Assembly (NCBI GenBank): GCA_020091685.1
Contig: CM034607.1
Location: 1,928,944-1,992,943, forward strand
Origin: Lutjanus erythropterus
Lineage: Eukaryota > Chordata > Actinopteri > Lutjaniformes > Lutjanidae
Direction: 5' to 3'
DNA length: 64,000 nt
The translations under genes and the position numbers were made by a program. Shown here piece by piece: positions 49,091-58,372 of this stretch. Below the pieces are notes generated by a model. It was given only the letters and a program-made list of their open reading frames with translations, did no database searches and was not told where the DNA came from. Numbering within the stretch: position 1 is the first letter of the stretch; each line of letters starts with the position of its first letter.

Positions 49091-49168
49091 GGTAGTGTGG
49101 CCGAGTGGTCTGGCGCTGGATTAAGGCTCCAGTCTCTCAGGAGGCGGGTTCAAATCCCACCACTGCCA
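49091..49168 (+). pseudogene. tRNA-Leu(AAG) copy 3, 4 nt shorter
   Basis: 78 bases. Two bases are lost in the D arm (GTCTGGCGCTGG) and two before the T stem (AGGAGGCGGGTTC). The acceptor stem and anticodon arm are intact. Function is doubtful. Confidence 0.7.
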
Positions 49169-49605
49169 TTTGACGACGTAAGCCATGTGTTAATGTGATG
49201 GCCTGGTATAGTTCTGCGGTGCGTGTTCATCCGAGCAAGGTTAACTGTATGAAGGTGACAAAAGGACATGACTCATGACTTTGAAACATGCCCACCAGAG
49301 GATCTTTGAGGATGGGCTTTAAGTAACTAAGTCTTCAGAGGCACTGGATGGCAGCACTTGTCAGTTTGTGTAACAGTTGCCCTTTGGGTATAGTTGATGA
49401 AATACAAATGACCAAACCAGAGGAAAAGACTTAAATCTGAGGTGGCTGCATTTGTGGAACGCCAAATTAAGGCAGTTACAACAAGCAATTGCAAATGATG
49501 ATGTCCTTCTGCCATTCCAGTTAAGACATTGTTGCCTTCCAGTGTCTGTACACATGAATAACTGATTTGTAACCCACACGGCGAGCTCGTGTTTGGGAAA
49601 AGGTG

Positions 49606-49677
49606 AGCAGAGTGGCGCAGCGGAAGCGTGCTGGGCCCATAACCCAGAGGTCGATGGATCGAAACCATCCTCTGCTA
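49606..49677 (+). tRNA. Initiator tRNA-Met(CAT)
   Basis: 72 bases and, as far as I can recall it, identical to the vertebrate initiator sequence. It has AGCAGAG/CTCTGCT acceptor pairing with the A1-U72 initiator hallmark, anticodon loop GCCCATAAC with CAT, three G-C pairs at the base of the anticodon stem (GGG/CCC), and a T arm GGTCGATGGATCGAAACC. Supplies Met-tRNAi for translation initiation. The only undamaged copy of three in the array. Confidence 0.93.
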
Positions 49678-49738
49678 ATTGTGGTTGCTCTGAATCAGTA
49701 GAGCTCCAAGCTTTCTCACTGTACCGGCTTTGCCAGGA

Positions 49739-50127
49739 TCTCAAAATATGTCCCCAATTATCAATTAATTATCCCCAAAATATGTCATATTTTTCTTTAA
49801 ATTATTGTTAGAATGGAAAGAAATGACATACGGATATATACTGTACAGCAATACACTGTATTTGTTCATTACAACCATTAATCCACACTGGATGGCATTA
49901 ATATTGTTCAAGAACATTATTTATTTCTTAGACAGTATTCTTTTTCTCTTCAAAATCAACAAGACTTTTTCTTTCTTTCTTTCTTTCAGTAACAGGACAG
50001 TATTTTTCCCCTCTTCAAACTAGCACAACAGGGCCACTCTTTTTTTCTTATCAAAAATTCAAAACCAGAACATCAGGCTAAATCTACCTGCTTTGAGCTT
50101 CACCATATAAATCAAATGTTTCTTCTG

Positions 50128-50163
<36 letters not shown>

Positions 50164-50183
50164 ATTTAAATGTGGCCTCTTCT
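49739..50183. other. AT-rich DNA with simple repeats
   Basis: Contains (CTTT)n at 49969-49987 and (TG)n at 50130-50161. Nothing else recognised. Confidence 0.5.
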
Positions 50184-50827
50184 CTACTCATCCTCTAGCC
50201 AGTTGCTGAGGCAAACCAACTTATTCACATTTTCTGACAGTAAAGCTGCCCTCTTCTTGTTCACAACATGACCAGCTACTGAGAAGAGTCTTTCACATGG
50301 AACAGAGGTTGCAGGAGCAGATAGATATTTACGAGCCAGTGGGGCCAGCTTCTCATGGGCTCCTGCATGAGGTGACCACCAAGGGACAGTCCTCCCATCA
50401 TGGTGGGCTCTGCTCTGTACCTGTGTATGGCTCTGTCAGGCTGTACCTCCTGCTCAGATTCAGAATCTGACCCCAGCTGAAGAAGAAGGTTCATTTTCTT
50501 CTTGGGTGGCCCATCTTCAGTCTGTTGAGATCTTCTGGGTGATTCGTCTCGCAGCATTCCTCCAAGTGTGGTCCACACGCCTTCTCTCTCTGTCTTGGGC
50601 AGGCTCTTTAAGTCTTTAAAACGTGGATCCAATGCCGTTGCGATCTTGAGCCATTCGTGGTTGATGTTCTCTTGGCGAGAGGTTAGGTCGTCCTTGATTT
50701 TTTCTTTGAATTTCATCACATATGCAGGGTCCTCTTCAGACACTTCCATTGTATTCTGCAAGTGGCGGAGAGCAGTACCATGGAGCAGGAGACGTAGGCC
50801 TCTCCACCCAGGAGCTCAGTTACATAC
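50184..50827 (-). pseudogene. ZBED-type hAT transposase, exon 2 (frameshifted)
   Basis: Follows the acceptor CCACTGCAG and continues exon 1 in phase with R|YVTELLGGEAYVSCSMVLL. Near 50765-50780 the reading frame shifts; the next frame gives NTMEVSEEDPAYVMKFKEKI and ATALDPRFKDLKSLPK. A second shift near 50350-50380 is needed to reach the dimerisation segment KYLSAPATSVPCERLFSVAG and NKLVCLSNWLEDE, which ends at TAG (50184-50186). Two frameshifts make a functional transposase unlikely. Confidence 0.82.
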
Positions 50828-50837
50828 CTGCAGTGGA

Positions 50838-50910
50838 AGACACATACACACACACACACACACACATACAGAGAGAGAGAGAGAGAGAGTGAGAGAGAGA
50901 GAAGGAAAGG
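50838..50910. repeat. (CA)n and (GA)n tracts in the transposase intron
   Basis: CA repeats followed by GAGAGA repeats on the plus strand, just upstream of exon 2 of the minus-strand transposase. Confidence 0.9.
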
Positions 50911-51209
50911 AAAGATAAGTAAATTACTTGAACAAAACTTGTAAGATAGATTATTCATTTGTTTCATTTAATTTCAGCCTGCAATAAATGGTCACATTAT
51001 ATAGCCTATTCATTTTATCAATTTGATGTCAGCCTACAATCTACAATATGTGGTCATTTTATATCAGTGGTTCTCAAGGTGGATTTATGGTCTAAATTGC
51101 CCCTTACAAGTCTGTGACAGTGTACAATTTGTAGGCTACACTATCAGAGTTAAGAGGAGACCTTGAAATTTGACAGTTTGAGAATCACAGCATTAAATGT
51201 CATGCTTAC

Positions 51210-52264
51210 CGACAGGGCTCTAGTAGGGTCTCAGGTTTGTGGATTTTGTCCCATTCGGCTGGCGTCAGCATAACAAGTTTATGCTGCTGTTGGCTCAGGG
51301 TGGCTTTTATTGCAGCTTGATTGCGTGACAGGCGCTGCACCATTTCCAACGTGGAATTCCAGTGCGTTGAAACATCCTGGGTCAGTGGCTCCTCCGTTTC
51401 TTTTCGTGACTTTTGCACTGCGTTCAGCCCCGCCAGGTTTGCTGGGCTATGCTTGAAATGACCCACAATTTTGCGACACTTGGCCAACGCAGTGTCAAAC
51501 CCACTGTCGGCCAGACTCACAGTGATGCTTCTCTGTATGATGTGGGCGATACATGGCATGTGATCGTATGGTAGGATGCGAGCCGCGGCAATCATATTAC
51601 ATGCGCTGTCCGTCGCTATGATTGTAATTTTCCCCTCGATATCCCACTTGCGCGCAACAGTTTGGAACTGTTCAGCGCATGCCGATGCAAAGTGGCGTTC
51701 TTCTGTTTTCATTACAGTTAGTGCGAATGAGACCAGTTCCCATTTTTTAGTGATGTGATGTGCAGTCACTCCCAGGTAATTAGTGTTACTCACTGAGGTC
51801 CAGTGGTCTCCTGTCAGGGCGACATATTCCGCTTGAGATAAAGCCTCTTCTTTTTTCTTTTTCTCGGTCTCATACTGGCTGTGGATCCTAGTCATTATTG
51901 TGGTTCTGCATGGTGGCTTGTAGGACGGGTCGAGGGACGCTACTCTTATTGTTTTAGCGAGGCCCTTGTCTTCAACAATGCTAATCGGTCTACAGTCCTT
52001 TGCAACCCATTCAGCTATTGTGTTGGTTAATTTCTCCTTGGTGGAGTTGGTCATTGGCCGGCGTTCAGTTAGTGTGGTCTGTCGCAAGCTAGCTGTAGCT
52101 TTGGAACTGGAAGCCCCCGGATGCTTATGTTCGAGATGGTACTTTAGGCTAGAATAGCTCCGGTGGAACCGGAACTCCTTCCTGCAGTGAGTGCAAATTA
52201 CTATCTGCTTATTTATTGTTCCATCTGTATTCTTGTAACTGAAATTCCCCATCCAGAGGGCCAA
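51210..52264 (-). pseudogene. ZBED-type hAT transposase, exon 1 (BED finger and core)
   Basis: 351 codons open to the donor CG|GTAAGC. BED zinc finger near residues 20-50 with CTHC and HLEHKH (C-x2-C ... H-x4-H). The RNase-H-like core shows the motifs ALTGDHWTSVSNTNYLGV and IIATDSACNM and PCIAHIIQRS, followed by QDVSTHWNSTLEM. It moves hAT DNA by a cut-and-paste mechanism in functional relatives. This exon is intact but exon 2 is frameshifted, so I class the locus as a decayed copy. Codon usage and size fit vertebrate-genome ZBED-like hAT genes. A domesticated gene is the alternative but would require an intact second exon. Confidence 0.8.
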
Positions 52265-52389
52265 CCTGCTCTTCCTCCATGTTTACATTCACCGTACGCA
52301 TGCATCCGCTCTGCTCACTGCGCGTCACTGCACTTCTGAGTGGTATTATGGGATGTATGGGGCGGGTCATTCTGCGCATGCGTCAAATG

Positions 52390-52462
52390 CGTGAAAATTT
52401 TTAACTGCACTAATTCTAAAAATTAATTATCGCCCGCTAACGCGATAATTTTGACAGCAGTA
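52390..52462 (-). mobile_element. 5' terminus of the ZBED-type hAT element
   Basis: On the minus strand it reads CTACTGCTGTCAAAATTATC, then GCGTTAGCGGGCGATAATT. This resembles the known 'tagggctgtcaaaattaacgcg' hAT ends, about 130 bases upstream of the transposase start. The other end of the element is not recognised, so its full extent is unknown. Confidence 0.55.
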
Positions 52463-53600
52463 GTTTTTTTTATTATCTTATCCATTGTGATACATGAAAG
52501 TTTATCTAATATGATAAATTACTTTGTATCGGAAAATTTTAAATGTGTTTGAATAATTTGTATTGTTATGCTTCTCATAGAATGTCTCATTTTGTATCAC
52601 ACCATATATGTAATTTCTCTTTTCTCTCTCCCTCTTCCAGCACTGTCAGCACAATCCACAATGAACAATGAAATCTAATTGGTATAAGACCTCTGTCTAA
52701 TGTCAATGAGGCACTTTTTTTGTTCATTCACAAAATCAGCCTTTTCACTTCAGAAGAATTATACTCACACATATTGTACATCAATCATCACAGATACACT
52801 CATTAATCTGCTGCTGTGGTCCAAGGTGCATTTAACTCCCACAATGATATAATAAAGGGACGCTTCACAATTATATGAGAATAGAAGATGAGGGTTATTG
52901 TGCATTCATCTGAATCCAGAGAACAGTAGAAGCCTGAAGAGCTGCAGAAAAGGAGACTTATCTTAACTTTTGTAGATCCAACAAACACAAACAAGTCCAC
53001 TGCTGTTTCTGAGCAGGTCAAAGTTGAAACACACATGTCATATTTTTTTAAAGAAGAAGAAAGAAAAACAGGACTCTGAGACTCCATCAACTACCCTTTG
53101 ACCTGATAAAATCTTTAATAATGAGAAACAAAGAAGACAACTACAAGCAGGACTTGAATATTTAAAGTAAAGAAAGTAATCAAGGCTCTCTCTAACTGAG
53201 AATATTTTTCTATTTTGATTTAACTTAAGAGGGCTTTGAAAGAAATATTTTAATTTACAGCTTCTGACACCTCAACATCACAGAGAGGTCTATTTGTGGC
53301 CCAGAAATAAAAGTTTTTCATCTCAGTTTTTCTTTACTTTTTTCCCTGTAATGTGATTAGTGAGAAATCTGTCACATGAAGAAAAAAGTAGTCAACAGTT
53401 TGGAAAAGTGGCAGAAAAGTTCAATTACAGACTTAACAGTGAGCTGAACATTGGACTGTTTGTGGGATTGTATAATGACTGTGAAGGAAGTATTGGAGCC
53501 TGTTGTCTGTAATTGTATGTTCTTTTATACTTCCACTGTTAAAAATATGAGAAGGAAAAAAAGTAAAGTCATTTTCTTTTAAAACTATGCTCAGTTATTT
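52463..53600. other. Intergenic DNA, nothing recognised
   Basis: AT-rich spacer upstream of the RING gene promoter. Confidence 0.4.
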
Positions 53601-53688
53601 CCCAATGAGAGAATAAAACCTCATTTTCAGAGCTACAGTGAGAGGAGGAGCAACACTGAAAGAGGAGAGGCTTCAACTCACATTTCCA

Positions 53689-53706
53689 GAAATGAAAGTG
53701 AAAGTG
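53689..53706 (+). promoter_or_regulatory. ISRE/IRF element of the RING-GBD gene
   Basis: The sequence GAAATGAAAGTGAAAGTG contains overlapping GAAA-x2-GAAA repeats, the binding pattern of IRF factors and ISGF3. It is about 90 bases upstream of the exon 1 donor. Such motifs are typical in front of teleost TRIM and other interferon-stimulated genes. Induction by interferon is inferred. Confidence 0.7.
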
Positions 53707-53714
53707 CAGCTGAG

Positions 53715-53797
53715 AGAAATCTCTGTTTCTGTCTGAAGAAAAATTCAACTGAATCCATCAGGTTTTTCTCAACAGAACAGCAGAATCTCAAACACTG
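53715..53797 (+). other. Non-coding exon 1 of the RING-GBD gene (5' end approximate)
   Basis: Ends at a consensus donor ACTG|GTGAGT. It contains no ATG, so translation would start in exon 2. The 5' end is not fixed by a TATA box. Confidence 0.5.
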
Positions 53798-55745
53798 GTG
53801 AGTACACTCATTGCCCTACACAGACAAAATGTACTAACGAAATATGATATTATTATAGCTTAGGCTACTACAGCACTGTCTGACTTCACCCTGTATTAAA
53901 ACACAAGAAGTTAAAATTGATAACTTTTAACTCTTGAGTGCAGAGGGAACCCTGAGGGACGGTATCAGTATTTCAAGTGTTATAGTTAAATATATTTGAT
54001 TTATTCCTTTTAATTATTAGGCTATTATCTTCTAATTCTTTTTTTTGTTTTAACTTACCTTTAAACCTTCTCTAAACCTTATCCAGTCAGATATTTTGTT
54101 GTTATCTCTAGGCAGAGAAAGGTTAGAGCAGGTTCACCCATTGGTTAGGACTTTGTCACTGGGACAGAAGGCCACAGCCTGTGTGTTTGTTTAGAAAGTG
54201 ACAGGTGACTTAACCAATCACATTTTGATTTACAGTGGGTGGGACCAAAAATCAGCCCTTTAGGCCTTCTCAGTGGCCAGCGATATCTTGTATGATTTTT
54301 TTTTTTTTTCCTTTTGTCAGTCAGTGTGCATTACAGTAACAGCGTTAAGCAGATATAATCTTGCAGAAATACACATGGAGACTGCAAACTTTACAGATGA
54401 GTCTCTAAATCACCACAAACCATAAAACTACCTGTGATAGAAGCAGTTTTTTGTACATTGATACATTTAATTGTGGCTGGTTACCATGACAACTAATTAA
54501 TGCAGCCCAAATCACCACTGGGGGAATGCAGTTATCCTTGCAGTTATTCTATTACTAGGCAGACCTGCACAAACACCATATTCATCATGTTTATGTTACT
54601 CACTGTAAAGATAGTGCAGAAGGGATTTACAGGAGCCACATGCAAGGTTGTAGTGTGTGTGTAGTGTGTAGTGTAAGTTATTAATGAATGTAACTGTCTA
54701 TCTGATTACCATAACAATGGTTTGTGTTTATCAAACTTAAATTAGAACTTGAACAAAAATAACAATCGATTCAAGTCACTACAAACTGCAACAACATGTG
54801 ATTTTGGCTCATTTACATCAATATTAACATCCACATCAAGACCATCTAGATCTTGTGGTGGAAAATCTGAAAATGAAAACAGGCACGAAGACCAAGATTG
54901 TCTTTGGGGTGTTTTAATAGAGCTTTGCAAAGGATCAGTACACAGTCACACAGAGTGTAAAAGGAACTGACAAAGAATCACAAGTGTACCTCTGTCTTAT
55001 GGAATAAGGAAAACAAAGAAGGGTTGAGACAGGATGATTATGAAGTGCTTATCAAAAGGGTCAGGATGTGCTGTTGATATCAGGTGTTGTTCTTCCGAAG
55101 AAGCAGCTGCGTGTTCAAGGACAAGTAACCAATTGGTGTCTGACAAATCATGAGAACTGAGAACTGACTATAAGGACTAAAATATAGTTCAGCATATATT
55201 TTACCACTACAACCTTCACCTGCTTCTCTGTTTCCAACTGTTGTGATGTCATCTGTATATTTTATCTGTCTTTGATTTACTTAAATCTCTTTTTTGTTTT
55301 TCATAAAAATGTAAAGGTTAATTCTGGCTAATGTATTCATAATTAAAAATTATTTCATTAAATTATATTATTTTTCAGACCGCCAACTTAAATGTTTTGT
55401 GAATTTCTTAGTGATCCCATTGAAATATCACCACTTAACTGCACAGCTGAGCTTTCCTTCACTCACAGCATAGTTCAGGACCTGACTGTGTCATGGCCTG
55501 TCTTAGTCAATCAGATGATGAATACATTCAGATTGCAGCTGCAAATTCATTGACATCCACAGCTCATATTTCTGTTGCACCATCTTCTTGGTAAAGTTTG
55601 TGCTCAGTTGGGTTCAATGTAAAAACAGAATTAAGAATGAATATCCTCATATTCCATTAATCATACAGTAGTTAGACTTTATTAAACAAATTAACTAAAG
55701 AAATGTAATTACATTTGTTGTTTTTTTCACACTTTCTGTTCTCAG
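53798..55745 (+). other. Intron 1 of the RING-GBD gene
   Basis: 1.95 kb between GTGAGT and the acceptor TTCTGTTCTCAG. No exon-like frame or recognisable repeat stands out. Confidence 0.55.
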
Positions 55746-56104
55746 AGTGTAGATATGGCTGCTGCCAGATGTCTGCTGACTGAAGATCAGTTTCTGTGCT
55801 CCATCTGTCTGGATGTCTTCACTGATCCAGTCACCACACCATGTGGACACAACTTCTGTAAAACCTGCATCTCTGAATACTGGAATATTAATGTCCAGTG
55901 TCAGTGTCCCAACTGTAAAAAGGTTTTCAACACAAGACCTGAGCTGCAGGTCAATATTTTCATCTCTGAGATGGCTGCTCAGTTCAGACAGGCAGCTCAA
56001 CGGAAAGCCAGCAGCAGCAGATCAAAGCAACACGTTTCCAAACCAGGAGAAGTTCCCCGTGACTATAGTCTGAGAGTCCCCAAAGACCACACTGTCTCTG
56101 TGAT
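55746..56104 (+). CDS. RING-GBD gene, exon 2 (5' UTR 9 nt, RING)
   Basis: After the acceptor CAG (55743-55745) nine bases precede the ATG at 55755. Encodes residues 1-116 plus two bases. The frame matches finTRIM/TRIM first exons to KPGEVP (residues 97-101). TRIM proteins would then continue with a B-box Cys pair, but here [16 protein letters not shown] follows. The donor is AT|GTATGAGT, directly followed by a (TG)n run. If it is not spliced, the frame reads on to a stop at 56175-56177 and gives a 140-residue RING-only product. Confidence 0.75.
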
Positions 56105-58318
56105 GTATGAGTGTGTGTGTGTGTGTATGGGCTCACTATTTAGCATGTGCACATGTTCGCCCATGTGCACAGGCTAAATAGTTGATGTATTTCTGCATAT
56201 TTATGTGCGTGTGCAGACATATGAGTAATCTCACCATATATCTATCCTGTCTTCCTCAGGCACATCGGTCACACTGGCTGGGATCCAAACACAGGTTTTG
56301 ATGTGAGTATCCCCCCCTTCAGTCACACACAGGAGCACAGTAGTGACCTGTGTGGTGGCTGCATGATGAAATCACACAAAACTCATATTCACAAACATCT
56401 CAATGCGTCTCAGAAGCTGCACAGAGACACACAATGTACCAGAGAGAACCAGGCTGCAGCCTCATGAGACAACTGCAAAAATTAATGAATAAACAGATTA
56501 CATTCAAAGCACTCCTCTCATCTTCTTCCACAACCTCAAAAAGCCTCATTTTATGTATAATTGTGGCACTTAAAAGAAAGCTGAACGCAAAACTAAACTT
56601 TACTGGTTTCTACGCTAGCTCTGATGTTAAACTCAGTTTTCAGGGAAGCAAAGAGAAACATTTAACAGAGGAAATGTGAAAATGTGAAATCTAGTGACAA
56701 ACTGTACAAGCATCAGTCTGTCCAGTGAAAGTCAAACATCCAAGTGAAGAACCTGTGACACAGTTTTTGAAATAACTTTCAACAGGCTGTATGATCAGAG
56801 TTCTCACTTAAAAAAAAAAAAAAAAGAAAGAAAAGAAAAAGGCCTGTTTATGATTTCTGACTGGTTCCTCGTAGTGGCCGGAGCTGCCGATGCGCATCAA
56901 TCATCAAGATTGAATATTTCCTCTGTTTGGAACTGCAGGTTAATGTTTGATTCGATGGAAAGCAGCCAGGTGTTTTTGTTTGGTTTGTCTGTCAGGCTTA
57001 AGGCTGATTGTAATTCTACCTGACACCACCAGGTGTCACTCTGACGCTGTGACTGACTGCAGTGTTTGTCTTCACCGCAGAGGAAGAATGCGTGTCTCTG
57101 CCTCTGTACTATGGACAAAATGAATTCATGTTAAACAGAGGCAGTCAAAGAGGGACAGTAAACTATTTTATTTAACAAGCCTCAGTGAGCACGTCACGTT
57201 CCTGCAAGAAGTCTGATTGTATTTCTCATTAGTTGAAGGAGGAGAGTAGAGGTGCCAGACAAATTAGCACAAAACAACATAATTAACAGTCAGACGAAAA
57301 CCCAAAATAAACAAAGAAAAGGAAAAAGCCAAAAATGTAGAAACTTATAATGGAAAAAAATAGGAAAATAATGAAAAATAACAAATAAAAACAATATTAA
57401 AATTGAACAGAACATGTTTCATAATAAAGTAAGGTGTCTTTACAAAAATATAAGAAGGGTTTTAAATATCAAATATTCCTGTACCCAGAGCATCTTTTTT
57501 TTTTTTTTTTTTATGTTTCTTTCACCACAATATCTAATGGGATTTTTTTCTAAACAGGAAACACTGATTGATACTGCTCACCATTTTAACCCTAACCCAC
57601 ATTTTAAAATAAACAACTATTATTCATTAATTGAGAAAAAAATTGGCCAATTAATCAACTATGAAAATAATCATTAGTTGCAACCTTAACCTCAGCTCAT
57701 CTAAACCACTGGATACAGACATTATTTATGTCCCTAAAGGATGAACTGTAAAAACTTTCCTCCTTTCATCTTGTGCCATCATCAGGTCAAAGTAAATTTT
57801 CTCTTTGTCCAGTACTTTGGTTTATGATCAAATACTTACAAAGCCGAGGATGTTTGCATTTTAGCTCTCTAACTGCACCTCTCAGAAAGTTTTGGGCCTC
57901 ATTACTCATGTCTAGATGATGCACCTTTTCTTGTCCAGCCTATCATACATGCATACAAATTAATTACATATTTGTACATAATTTAAGTTTGACCACCTGG
58001 ATTCATTAGTAAACAATATATTTAGCTGATGAGATGCTCTCTGAAGTGTTAAGTCAAGAAAATTTCTATCACATCAAATCATAAACAAATCAAATGGAGC
58101 AGCTTTAGACCCTACTGTGTGTTTTTAAAGTGTTCTCTGTTGATTGTTGCAGCTGAACAAGTTGGACCCTGAGCTCAAGAAACTGTTTGACATGTGCGGC
58201 ATCTCTGAGGCTCAGCTGAAGGACCGAGAGACGTCCAAGGTCATCTACGACTTCATCAAGAAGAAGGGAGGGATGGAGGCCGTCAAGAATGAGCTGAGGA
58301 GGCAGGGTAGGAACATGT

Positions 58319-58372
<54 letters not shown>

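Larger units (their letters stand above)
48990..49738 (+). repeat. tRNA cassette, tandem unit 3 (truncated)
   Basis: Matches units 1 and 2 up to 'tttgccagg' and then ends abruptly at about 49738, where unrelated sequence begins. It contains the intact initiator tRNA. Confidence 0.8.

Noticed and set aside
46501..49738. CRISPR-like or satellite array
   Set aside because: The period is about 1.24 kb with two tRNA genes per unit; no short repeat/spacer pattern, and this is a vertebrate genome.
53606..53616. 'gaataaaacc' as TATA box of the RING-GBD gene
   Set aside because: It lies upstream of the ISRE and about 180 bases from the exon 1 donor, so it would not position the exon; could equally be a chance AATAAA.
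55755..56177. Plain finTRIM gene with B-box and SPRY
   Set aside because: After KPGEVP the B-box cysteines are absent, and no coiled-coil or SPRY exon follows; the next in-phase exons are WASP-like.
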